Part shown: one piece after another, positions 1-5,839 of the stretch | Layout of the letters: each line of letters begins with the position of its first letter | How positions within the stretch are numbered: position 1 is the stretch's first letter | Assembly: GCA_903958265.1 (NCBI GenBank) | Contig: CAJBSQ010000558.1 | Span: 1-5,889 of the forward strand | Source: an uncultured Planctomycetaceae bacterium | Lineage (GTDB): Bacteria; Planctomycetota; Planctomycetia; Pirellulales; UBA1268 | Direction: 5' to 3' | Length of the DNA: 5,889 bases | Position numbers and translations under genes: made by a program | Notes under the pieces: generated by a model | Seen by the model: only the letters and a program-made list of their open reading frames with translations | Database searches by the model: none | What the model was told of the DNA's origin: nothing

Positions 1-418
1 AGGGCCCGAATGACGACGCGACGAGCACGCGGTCGCCGGCCGCGACGCCGCCGCGGTCGAGCACGACCCGCCAGCAGTCCATCCACCAGGCCCAGTCGGC
101 TGCCGTGTCAAACACAGGCAGCGGGCGGCCGTGGGTGCCGCTGGTCTGGTGATACCGCACGTAACGCGCCGGCTCCCAGGTGAGATTGCCGGGACGGCCC
201 GCGGCGGCGGCCTCCACCAGCTCATCTTTGAAGGTGAACGGCCAGTCGGCGAGGTCGGCGAGCGACTCGAGCCCGGCGGGATCGGCCACCCGCGACAGCT
301 TCGCCGCGTAGAAGGCGTTGCGCGGCAGCACCTCCCGCAGCAGGCCACGCAGCCGCTCGAGTTTGAGCGCCTCGATCGGGGCGCGGCCGGCACGGGTCGA
401 ACTCGGGGCTGGCGGCAT
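1..418 (-). CDS. PaaK-like adenylate-forming ligase, N-terminal part (C-terminus beyond left edge)
   Basis: The reading frame runs from an ATG at 418-416 to the left edge without a stop and gives 139 residues. Residues 89-105 read YHQTSGTHGRPLPVFDT, which matches the phosphate-binding Ser/Thr/Gly-rich loop of the AMP-forming acyl-CoA ligase superfamily. The segment before it (WPFTFKDELVEA, about 59-70) resembles the 'PFT-KD-L' stretch typical of phenylacetate-CoA ligase relatives. Such enzymes activate a carboxylate with ATP to an acyl-adenylate and then usually form a CoA thioester; they are cytosolic. Members are commonly about 400-450 residues, so roughly a third is visible. The substrate cannot be told, because the adenine- and substrate-binding parts are outside the window. 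The loop has His where many relatives have a second Thr (SGTHG versus SGTTG). No clear Shine-Dalgarno precedes the ATG. The stop of the upstream lipoprotein gene lies only 7 nt away, suggesting co-transcription and perhaps translational coupling. Confidence 0.8.
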   Translation of the reverse strand, partial: MPPAPSSTRAGRAPIEALKLERLRGLLREVLPRNAFYAAKLSRVADPAGLESLADLADWPFTFKDELVEAAAAGRPGNLTWEPARYVRYHQTSGTHGRPLPVFDTAADWAWWMDCWRVVLDRGGVAAGDRVLVASSFGP

Positions 419-425
419 GCCGCGA

Positions 426-1121
426 TTATGGCAGGCCGAGCGAAGGAATGCCCTGCGCTGGCGCATTCTGGCGGGATGGCTGCAGCCCCTGGAACCCCTG
501 CGGCGGCGGCAAGACGAGCGGCTGCTGCATCGGAGCGGGCTGCGGCTGCGGCGCATACTGCTGCATCGGGGGGAGCGGAGGAGGCGGCGCCAGGATCGGT
601 TGTGGCACCGCCGGAGCGGGCCGGGGCACGGGAGCGGGCACGGCCGTGGCTGTCAGAGGCGGCAGGCTGCCGGCGGCGAGTCGCACCTGCTCTGCCCGTG
701 CCACGACGAGTTCTGGAGGTGTGGACGACGACGGTTGCATGGCGAGCTCGACCACCCGCTCGTCTCTGACTTCCCACGGGATGATGTTTTCCGTCACGAA
801 GTCGAGCGGAAAGATCTCATACCAGGGCACCGGGAAGGGCTGCCGCACGGTCAGGGTTTCGTAACCATCTTTCACCAGCCGAACCTTGCGGGTGCCGTAG
901 TAGACGAAGTCGTGGGAGACGGGTGTCGTCCCGATCTGATAGTCGTCGACGTAGACGAGGGCACCGGGTGGGTTGCTGCGGATCGTCATCCGGCGCTGCA
1001 CGCAGCCAGACGCCGCAGTCACCAGAAGGCTTGCTGCCAGCAGCGCGACAACCGCTCCGCCCGAGACGGAGTGGACCGCGGCCACGGCGATGAAGGGCTG
1101 CCGACGCATGGCCGGAACCAT
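426..1121 (-). CDS. PEGA-domain lipoprotein with proline/glutamine-rich C-terminus
   Basis: The product has 231 residues from the ATG at 1121-1119. That start is preferred because GGAGG lies 5 nt upstream and it puts the signal peptide at the N-terminus; the open frame extends 21 further codons to 1184 without such a site, and a second ATG lies at 1109. A basic N-region (RR at 6-7) and a hydrophobic stretch (about 23-36) lead to a lipobox ending ASGC, so Cys40 is the expected lipidated residue. Residues 43-92 form a PEGA domain (TIRSNPPGALVYVDDYQIGTTPVS, then GTRKVRLVKDGYETLTV), a small beta fold found in surface and envelope proteins. Residues 93-128 (PWYEIFPLDFVTENIIPWEVRDER) continue in the manner I recall from planctomycete homologues. 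Residues 153-231 are low-complexity Pro/Gln/Ala. The likely place is anchored to a membrane facing the periplasm. Its biochemical role is unknown; peptidoglycan or surface-structure contact is only a family-level guess. Confidence 0.88.
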   Translation of the reverse strand: MVPAMRRQPFIAVAAVHSVSGGAVVALLAASLLVTAASGCVQRRMTIRSNPPGALVYVDDYQIGTTPVSHDFVYYGTRKVRLVKDGYETLTVRQPFPVPWYEIFPLDFVTENIIPWEVRDERVVELAMQPSSSTPPELVVARAEQVRLAAGSLPPLTATAVPAPVPRPAPAVPQPILAPPPPLPPMQQYAPQPQPAPMQQPLVLPPPQGFQGLQPSRQNAPAQGIPSLGLP

Positions 1122-1131
1122 AGGAGCCTCC
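1122..1131 (-). promoter_or_regulatory. Ribosome-binding site fixing the PEGA lipoprotein start
   Basis: On the minus strand the sequence reads GGAGGCTCCT directly before the ATG at 1121. GGAGG is a canonical Shine-Dalgarno core and the 5-nt spacer is acceptable. No comparable motif precedes the in-frame starts at 1184 or 1109, so it decides the start. Confidence 0.7.
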
Positions 1132-1268
1132 GGGGGCCGCCGCCAGACCAGCGGCACACCCGCAGGCTTCCCTGCCTGCCCCAAGTCGCGGCGTCGCCCC
1201 CGGCTGGCTAGACTCTCAGATCTTCCGCCCTCTTTTTTCCTTCCTCAGCGGTCCGCGGGGTTCGACGC
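1122..1268. promoter_or_regulatory. Divergent intergenic region between PEGA lipoprotein and PP2C phosphatase
   Basis: These 147 bp separate two genes transcribed away from each other and so must hold both promoters and leaders, unless either is read from farther away. An inverted repeat of 6 bp (GCAGGC at 1162-1167, GCCTGC at 1174-1179, loop TTCCCT) is visible, as is a pyrimidine-rich run around 1228-1246. TAGACT at 1209-1214 is a weak -10-like hexamer for the plus-strand gene, but I see no matching -35, so I do not call a promoter position. Confidence 0.5.
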
Positions 1269-2597
1269 GTGGGATCAGGCACGAGCCTCGAATACTGCGA
1301 TCTGACCGACATCGGCCGGCGCCGGGCGAACAACCAAGACGCCAAGGCCGTGCTCCCGCCGTGGAGCAGCGAGCAGTATCGCCGGCGAGGCTGGCTGTTC
1401 CTCGTGGCCGACGGCATGGGCGCCCACGCCGCCGGCGAGATGGCCAGCGCCCTGGCGGCGGAGCACGTGCCGCTGCTGTACGAGAAGACCGCGCCGCGAT
1501 CGCCGCCACTGGCGCTGAAGTCGAGCATCGAGCAGGCCAACGCCGAGATCCACACCCGCGGCGAGCATGCCGCCGACCTCCGGGGGATGGGCACCACCTG
1601 CACGGTGCTGGCGCTGCTCCCTCGCGGCGCGCTGGTCGGCCACGTGGGCGACAGCCGGGCCTACCGGATCAGGGGTGACAGGATCGAGCAGCTGTCGCAG
1701 GACCACTCGCTCGCCTGGCAGATGGAGGCGGAGCATCCGGCAGGGACCGAGATCACGGTCCCGAAGAACATCATCACGCGGTCGATGGGCCCGCATCCGC
1801 AGGTGGCCGTCGACATCGAGGGCCCGTTCCCCGTCGAGGTGGGCGACGTATTCCTGCTTTGCAGCGACGGCCTTTCGGGGCAGGTGGCCGACGAGGAGAT
1901 CGGGCTGCTGGCGGGCCATCTGCCTCCCGCCGCGGCCGCCGCCGCCCTGCTCGGACTCGCGCTCGTCCGTGGCGCTCCCGACAACGTCACCCTGATCGTC
2001 GCCCGAGCGGGCGAGAAGGAGGCCTCGCGAGCCACCGCCGACTCGACCCCGTGGCCCCTCACCGAGGAATCACCCGCGGTCGCCGAGCAGCCCGCGGTGC
2101 CCTGGAAAATGCTCACGGTCGCGGCGGTGAGCCTGCTGGTCGCGTTGATCTGCAATCCCTGGACGGTGGCTGCCGAAGGCTGGCTCAGCGGGCTGATCGG
2201 CCCGGACCTCGCGCCCGCGGTCGCCTTCGTTGTCTCCACCGCGATGGCCCTGCTGTTCGTCGGTGCAGTCGCGGCCGCCCTGCTCACCTACCTCGCCCCG
2301 GTGCAAGCGGCGGTGCGGATCCTGCCGCCCGGCACCATGCTGGGGGGCGGCCCCTATCGCTCGTACGCCTGCGCGGCGTCGCCAGACCTCCTCGATGGCA
2401 TCGTGGCCAGCGTCGAATCGGCCGCCGACGGCCTTGCCACCCGGGATCGCGACCGGCTTCGCGAGGTCGCCATGGCGGCCCGCACACCGCTCGCCGCAGG
2501 CGACATGCCCGAAGCCGTCGCGGCCGCCGCCCGGGCAATCGGCGTCTATCGCGGGCTGGTCGAGGCGCTCCGGCAGGACGACACGGCCCACGGCTGA
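1269..2597 (+). CDS. PP2C-family Ser/Thr protein phosphatase with C-terminal membrane segments
   Basis: This 442-residue protein starts at a GTG at 1269, preceded only by a weak purine run (GGGG at 1257-1260). Residues 1 to about 246 form a complete bacterial PP2C (PPM) catalytic domain. Visible motifs, in order, are DIGRRRANNQD (14-24), VADGMGAHAAGE (47-57), GMGTTCTVLAL (106-116), HVGDSRAYRI (125-134), LSQDHSL (142-148), LLCSDGLSG (197-204) and GAPDNVTLIV (235-244). Metal-binding acids expected from the family are present: Asp24, Asp48, Asp128, Asp200 and Asp238. The enzyme should therefore be an active Mn/Mg-dependent phosphatase removing phosphate from Ser/Thr, normally opposing Hanks-type kinases. 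After a linker (about 247-277) come two hydrophobic stretches, about 279-297 and 313-341, then a mostly helical 100-residue tail without a recognised domain. With two passes, the catalytic domain and tail would lie on the same, presumably cytoplasmic, face. No kinase gene is in the window. The gene converges on the FadL-like gene with 34 nt between stops. Confidence 0.92.
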   Translation: MGSGTSLEYCDLTDIGRRRANNQDAKAVLPPWSSEQYRRRGWLFLVADGMGAHAAGEMASALAAEHVPLLYEKTAPRSPPLALKSSIEQANAEIHTRGEHAADLRGMGTTCTVLALLPRGALVGHVGDSRAYRIRGDRIEQLSQDHSLAWQMEAEHPAGTEITVPKNIITRSMGPHPQVAVDIEGPFPVEVGDVFLLCSDGLSGQVADEEIGLLAGHLPPAAAAAALLGLALVRGAPDNVTLIVARAGEKEASRATADSTPWPLTEESPAVAEQPAVPWKMLTVAAVSLLVALICNPWTVAAEGWLSGLIGPDLAPAVAFVVSTAMALLFVGAVAAALLTYLAPVQAAVRILPPGTMLGGGPYRSYACAASPDLLDGIVASVESAADGLATRDRDRLREVAMAARTPLAAGDMPEAVAAAARAIGVYRGLVEALRQDDTAHG

Positions 2598-2631
2598 TGC
2601 GTCGCTGCCTCGACCCGCTGCCGAGATCGCC

Positions 2632-3894
2632 TCATGACCGTGGCGTCCCACGGCCTGCCGGGGGCTGGTCGAAGTGCCAGGTGAATCCAACCCCCAGCCA
2701 GTAGCTCTTCACGCTCACGTAGGTGTCGCTGCCGAGACTCTCTCCTGCCGGAAACATGCCTCCCGCAAAGGCGTCGAAGTCGAGCCCGCGCATCAGGAGA
2801 TCGCTGACGCCGATGCCGGCCGCCATCCGATGCTCGTTGACGATGGCGAACTGCGACTGCAAGTACTTCACGGCAGGGACGCCCCCGGGCACCTCGACCG
2901 GGCCGATCCGGGTGCCAACGGACTCGTCGATCGGATTCTGGGCCAGCGCATAGCCGAGCCGGAGCTTCACGCGGTCCGTCGCCCGGTACTGAGAGCCAAG
3001 CTGCATCACCCACTGCCCTCGATAGATGTTGTTGAAGAGGGCGGCGCTACGCCAGTCGAGATACAAAGCATCGGCCGCGAGCAGCAGTCTGCCGTCGAGG
3101 AGCGACTCGTTGGCGATCCCCATGCCCACCTGCTGCGGCAGACCCATATCCACGTCGCGGGGCCGCCGCTCGGAAAACAGCACCGCCTCGTTTTCGAACC
3201 GGAAGGCCTGAGTGGTCTGGTAATAGGCCCCGAGCCAGGTGGCATCGCCGAGTGCGTAGTCGAGGCCGAATCCGCCACGCAGGGCGTAGGCATTGGTCAT
3301 CCCGCTGGTGCCCACGAAGGGCCCCGACGCGTAGCCATCGCCGATGAACATCGTCGCGCCGATCGACAGCCGCTCGGTGAGTTCCACCGCCACCGACGGG
3401 GCGAACTCGAGCAGGAGGAGGTACGACGAGGTGGCGTTGCTGGCGGGCTCCTGCACGTAGCTCGATCCACCCCCAGCTGCTCCGAGCACGGCGAGCCCCA
3501 CGGTCGTCGGGACCGGCAGCCCGTCAACCTCCTGCGCGACGCCGATGGCCGGCACGATGGCGCCCGGCGTGCTGCTCTTGGCCGAGAAGGCCGCGACGCC
3601 CAGCAGCGGCACGGCCGCCTTCTGCTCGAGGTCGACCGTGGCCTCCGCGAAGGCTCCTCCGATCGTGAAGTGGGTGCCCTTATACTGAGTGAGCGCAGCG
3701 GGATTGGCGTTGATCGCCGAGAGGAAGTCCTGCGGCGCGGCGACGCTCGTGCCCGCCATGCCACCCGATGCCGGCATCAGCGTGTTGCGGAAGTCGATCC
3801 CGTAGGTCTGGGCCGCGGCCGAGCCCGCACTGGCGAGCACCACGACCAGCGCCGCGATTCCACGCGTCAACCGCACAGGCATGCCACACGTCAT
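2632..3894 (-). CDS. FadL/OmpP1-like outer-membrane beta-barrel protein
   Basis: The product has 420 residues from the ATG at 3894. Residues 1-28 form a signal peptide: basic Arg8/Arg11, hydrophobic core IAALVVVLASAG, cleavage likely after SAAA and before Gln29. The mature N-terminus contains INANPAAL (61-68), the Asn-Pro-Ala motif typical of FadL-family transporters, following a Gly/Ala-rich segment (PASGGMAGTSVAAPQD) as in that family. Most of the rest is alternating short beta strands, for example SVAVELTERLSIGATMFIG (167-185) and RVKLRLGYALAQNP (308-321), ending in YWLGVGFTWHF (398-408). FadL relatives carry hydrophobic compounds such as fatty acids or aromatics across the outer membrane; the substrate here is unknown. 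Start choice is moderately sure: GGGGGA lies 3 nt before the chosen ATG. A second ATG at 3882 lacks a site, and the longer frame from a TTG at 3990 would bury the signal peptide. Twelve residues follow the usual terminal Phe, which is odd. Confidence 0.82.
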   Translation of the reverse strand: MTCGMPVRLTRGIAALVVVLASAGSAAAQTYGIDFRNTLMPASGGMAGTSVAAPQDFLSAINANPAALTQYKGTHFTIGGAFAEATVDLEQKAAVPLLGVAAFSAKSSTPGAIVPAIGVAQEVDGLPVPTTVGLAVLGAAGGGSSYVQEPASNATSSYLLLLEFAPSVAVELTERLSIGATMFIGDGYASGPFVGTSGMTNAYALRGGFGLDYALGDATWLGAYYQTTQAFRFENEAVLFSERRPRDVDMGLPQQVGMGIANESLLDGRLLLAADALYLDWRSAALFNNIYRGQWVMQLGSQYRATDRVKLRLGYALAQNPIDESVGTRIGPVEVPGGVPAVKYLQSQFAIVNEHRMAAGIGVSDLLMRGLDFDAFAGGMFPAGESLGSDTYVSVKSYWLGVGFTWHFDQPPAGRGTPRS

Positions 3895-3976
3895 AGTTCC
3901 CCCACTTCGGATACGCGTAGCCATCGGTACGAACCGAATCGCGGCTTGAAAAACCTCCGATCTGTCTGAAAGAGCA

Positions 3977-3996
3977 CAGGGTTTGGGCAAACCCTG
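3977..3996. repeat. Perfect 8-bp inverted repeat with 4-bp centre (operator or hairpin)
   Basis: CAGGGTTT, then GGGC, then AAACCCTG form a perfect 20-bp dyad. It lies 82 bp upstream of the FadL-like start codon and about 230 bp upstream of the BBP2-type start. No T-run follows on either strand, so a simple intrinsic terminator is not supported. A protein-binding operator, or a leader hairpin in the minus-strand transcript, fits better. Function is inferred from symmetry and position only. Confidence 0.5.
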
Positions 3997-4214
3997 CGGC
4001 CGCCGAGCCGACTGGGAAAATCCGGCAACTCAACCCAGCCGTGCCGGTCGCGTGATCCGGCGAGGAGACATCCGACCTTTTCTCCGGTCCTGCCGGGTAC
4101 GCCGGTCGTGCCGACGATTCCGCCGATGACATCCCCGCCGGCCGGATGGGCGGGAGGAGACGGCGGCGGACGGACGGGTTCGTCCGCGAGTCCCGCTCAC
4201 GCAGGCGGCGATCT

Positions 4215-4220
4215 GGAGGT
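4215..4220 (+). promoter_or_regulatory. Strong ribosome-binding site fixing the BBP2-type barrel start
   Basis: GGAGGT lies 7 nt before the ATG at 4228, an ideal Shine-Dalgarno arrangement. It rules in favour of this start over in-frame ATGs at 4108 and 4126, which would add up to 40 Gly/Ser/Pro-rich residues ahead of the signal peptide. Confidence 0.85.
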
Positions 4221-4227
4221 GGCTCTC

Positions 4228-5538
4228 ATGCGGCTGATTCAGAACACGGCACCCCGCGGGGCGGCGGTTGCGTTGGGCCTGCTGTGGCCGCTCTTCGCGG
4301 TCGGCCAGGAGGAGTCGTTCGTGGGCCGACCGGGTCAGGCCGGCTCGTTCGAGTCGTTCGATCCGGTGCTCACCGACGACGTCATGACAGGCATGATTCC
4401 CTCCGGCCAGGACTGGTTCCTGTTTGGCGCGGGCGACCGTGGCGGCATCTCTGGCTGGCTCAACGGTGGCTTCGTGGGCAACTTTGGCGTGCCGCCAAGC
4501 AAGTTCAACGGCCCCTACAACGCCGTCGATCGCGCCAACGAAGCGATGATGAACCAGGTTTACATCATCGGCGAACGGACGCTTCCCACCGACGGATCCA
4601 CCGGCATCGGGGCCCGTACCGACGTGCTGTATGGCGAGGATTTTCCACTCGCGATGTCGCTGGGCTGGGAGACGAATCCCGGCCCGACGGATTGGAACAG
4701 TGGCGAGTATTACGGCCTCGCGATCCCCCAGCTCTACGCCGAGGTCGGCAGCCGGGATCTCTCGCTCAAGCTCGGCCACTTCTACACGATCGTCGGCTAT
4801 GAAGGCGTGCCCGCCGTCGGCAACTTCTTCTATCAGAAGGCCTACAGCTATCAGTTCGCCGGCCCCTTCACCCACTGGGGTGGGCTCGTCAACTGGAACG
4901 CGTCGGACAACGTCGAGTTCGACGGTGGCCTCGTGAACGGCTGGAACGGCCTCGCCTCGCCGTACAGCAAGGCCAACTTCCTCGGGCGGGCCCGCGTCAA
5001 GAACGACGACAACTCGCTCGCCACCTCGTTCGCGATCGTGACCGGCGACGAGGGCAACGACTTCTCGCCCCTCTTCCAGCCGGCGCCGCCGCTCACCTCC
5101 GCCAACCGCACCCGCTACAGCCTGATTCTCGAATACCGCCCGACCGACCGGTGGGAGTATCTCTTCCACCAGTGGCTCGGCACGCAGGCCAAGGGCCTCG
5201 CCAGCGGTGGCACCGCCCTCTGGGCCGGCATCGATCAATACCTCTACTACCGCGTCAGCAAGACCTGGCTCTGGGGCGCCCGCTTCGAGTGGTTTCAAGA
5301 TACCGACGGCACTCGAGTGGGCCTCAACCGGCCGAGCAACCCGAATCACGTCCCGCTGCCGGGCAACTACTACTCGCTGACGGTCGGCCCCAACTGGACG
5401 CCAACGGGCAACTTCCTGATGCGGCCCTGCTTCCGCTGGGACTTCTTCGGTGGGCCCACGGGGCCGCATCGCCCCTACAACGACGGCGTCAGCAACCAGC
5501 AGACGATGCTCGGCTTCGACCTGATTCAGAAGTTCTGA
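4228..5538 (+). CDS. BBP2-type outer-membrane beta-barrel porin
   Basis: The 436-residue product begins with a signal peptide (MRLIQNTAPR, hydrophobic GAAVALGLLWPLFAVG, cleavage likely near Gly26/Gln27). The mature chain shows the pattern I associate with the beta-barrel porin-2 family (BBP2, formerly DUF1597), common in planctomycetes. Signs include an early SGWLNGGFVGNF segment (75-86), the core LSLKLGHFYTIVGYEGVPAVGNFFYQKAYSYQF (178-210), GPFTHWGGLVNW (212-223), and FDGGLVNGWNG (231-241). Repeated amphipathic strands rich in Tyr and Trp follow, such as WEYLFHQWLG (309-318) and YRVSKTWLWGARFEWF (341-356). It ends in MLGFDLIQKF, a terminal Phe being the usual signal for barrel assembly by BAM. 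It likely forms a channel or structural pore in the outer membrane; the solute is unknown. It has its own leader of at least 100 nt, lies alone on the plus strand, and is followed by hairpin-rich non-coding DNA, so it is probably monocistronic. Confidence 0.85.
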   Translation: MRLIQNTAPRGAAVALGLLWPLFAVGQEESFVGRPGQAGSFESFDPVLTDDVMTGMIPSGQDWFLFGAGDRGGISGWLNGGFVGNFGVPPSKFNGPYNAVDRANEAMMNQVYIIGERTLPTDGSTGIGARTDVLYGEDFPLAMSLGWETNPGPTDWNSGEYYGLAIPQLYAEVGSRDLSLKLGHFYTIVGYEGVPAVGNFFYQKAYSYQFAGPFTHWGGLVNWNASDNVEFDGGLVNGWNGLASPYSKANFLGRARVKNDDNSLATSFAIVTGDEGNDFSPLFQPAPPLTSANRTRYSLILEYRPTDRWEYLFHQWLGTQAKGLASGGTALWAGIDQYLYYRVSKTWLWGARFEWFQDTDGTRVGLNRPSNPNHVPLPGNYYSLTVGPNWTPTGNFLMRPCFRWDFFGGPTGPHRPYNDGVSNQQTMLGFDLIQKF

Positions 5539-5544
5539 CGACAC

Positions 5545-5566
5545 GGCCGCCGGCTGTTTCGCGGCC
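5545..5566 (+). terminator. Possible transcription terminator hairpin after the barrel gene
   Basis: GGCCGC (5545-5550) and GCGGCC (5561-5566) pair perfectly around a 10-nt loop, starting 6 nt after the stop codon. There is no T-run after the stem, so this is a weak intrinsic terminator at best. The stems at 5580-5600 and 5646-5662 are alternatives. Confidence 0.3.
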
Positions 5567-5579
5567 CCGACCCTCGTAG

Positions 5580-5600
5580 CCGCAGGCATTCACCCTGCGG
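5580..5600. repeat. 7-bp inverted repeat, candidate hairpin
   Basis: CCGCAGG (5580-5586) and CCTGCGG (5594-5600) are perfectly complementary around the 7-nt loop CATTCAC. It stands 41 nt past the barrel stop codon and could help end transcription or protect the 3' end of the mRNA. No T-run follows. Confidence 0.35.
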
Positions 5601-5645
5601 GATGGCAGCCAGTTGCCGCGCCAGTGGGCACGCCCCCAGTGCGGA

Positions 5646-5662
5646 TGCCCGCTCGGCGGGCA
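5646..5662. repeat. 7-bp inverted repeat with 3-nt loop, candidate tight hairpin
   Basis: TGCCCGC (5646-5652), loop TCG, and GCGGGCA (5656-5662) form a compact GC-rich stem, the strongest-looking hairpin in this intergenic stretch. As with the others no T-run follows, so the call as a terminator is uncertain. Confidence 0.35.
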
Positions 5663-5839
5663 GCCACCACGGCACGAAGCGGCCGAAGTCGCCTCCTGCC
5701 TCGAGCCGAAGCCGCCCAATTCAGGCCCACAAAACACTTTCGGATTTTTGAGGGCGGTCCGCAAAGTCTGGCGCGCTTTTTGCTATCGGCGGTCTTCTGT
5801 CGGGAGTCACATTTGGCGTGTCCGCCACCGCCGAGGAGC

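Larger units (their letters stand above)
3895..4227. promoter_or_regulatory. Divergent intergenic region between two outer-membrane barrel genes
   Basis: This 333-bp stretch holds no gene I can support, although the frame of the downstream barrel stays open back to 4108. It must serve both divergent genes. It contains the 8-bp-arm dyad at 3977-3996 (listed separately), a 5-bp dyad TCGGT-ACGA-ACCGA at 3924-3937, a near-repeat of CCGGTCNTGCCG in the 4085-4115 area, and a hairpin CGGACG-GGTT-CGTCCG at 4171-4186 in the probable leader of the plus-strand gene. I could not identify a confident -35/-10 pair or a known riboswitch consensus on either strand. Confidence 0.55.

Noticed and set aside
318..1211. 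Long plus-strand open frame (297 codons) opposite the lipoprotein gene
   Set aside because: It is antisense to a clear PEGA lipoprotein and the ligase start. Its translation is Arg/His-rich with no protein-like pattern, as expected of an opposite-strand frame in GC-rich DNA.
2674..3969. Long plus-strand open frame (431 codons) opposite the FadL-like gene
   Set aside because: It mirrors a gene with a signal peptide, NPA motif and barrel strands. The antisense product is Arg/Gly/His-rich without domains.
3895..3990. Longer N-terminus for the FadL-like protein from a TTG at 3990
   Set aside because: It would place 32 extra residues before the signal peptide, and no ribosome-binding site precedes it.
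3974..4060. Cyclic-di-GMP (GEMM-I) riboswitch suggested by GCACAGGG and GGCAAACC on the plus strand
   Set aside because: The resemblance ends there: the second conserved block (ACGCAAAGCC) and the GNRA tetraloop/receptor parts are absent, and GGCAAACC is explained by the dyad at 3977-3996.
4108..4227. Longer N-terminus for the BBP2 barrel (extra 40 residues)
   Set aside because: The added residues are low-complexity Gly/Ser/Pro and would bury the signal peptide; the ideal GGAGGT site points to 4228.
4030..5589. Long minus-strand open frame (519 codons) opposite the BBP2 barrel gene
   Set aside because: Although long and Val/Glu-rich, it is antisense to a gene with a strong ribosome-binding site, signal peptide and barrel strands. 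Such mirrored frames are usual with this codon use, and no family motif is visible in it.
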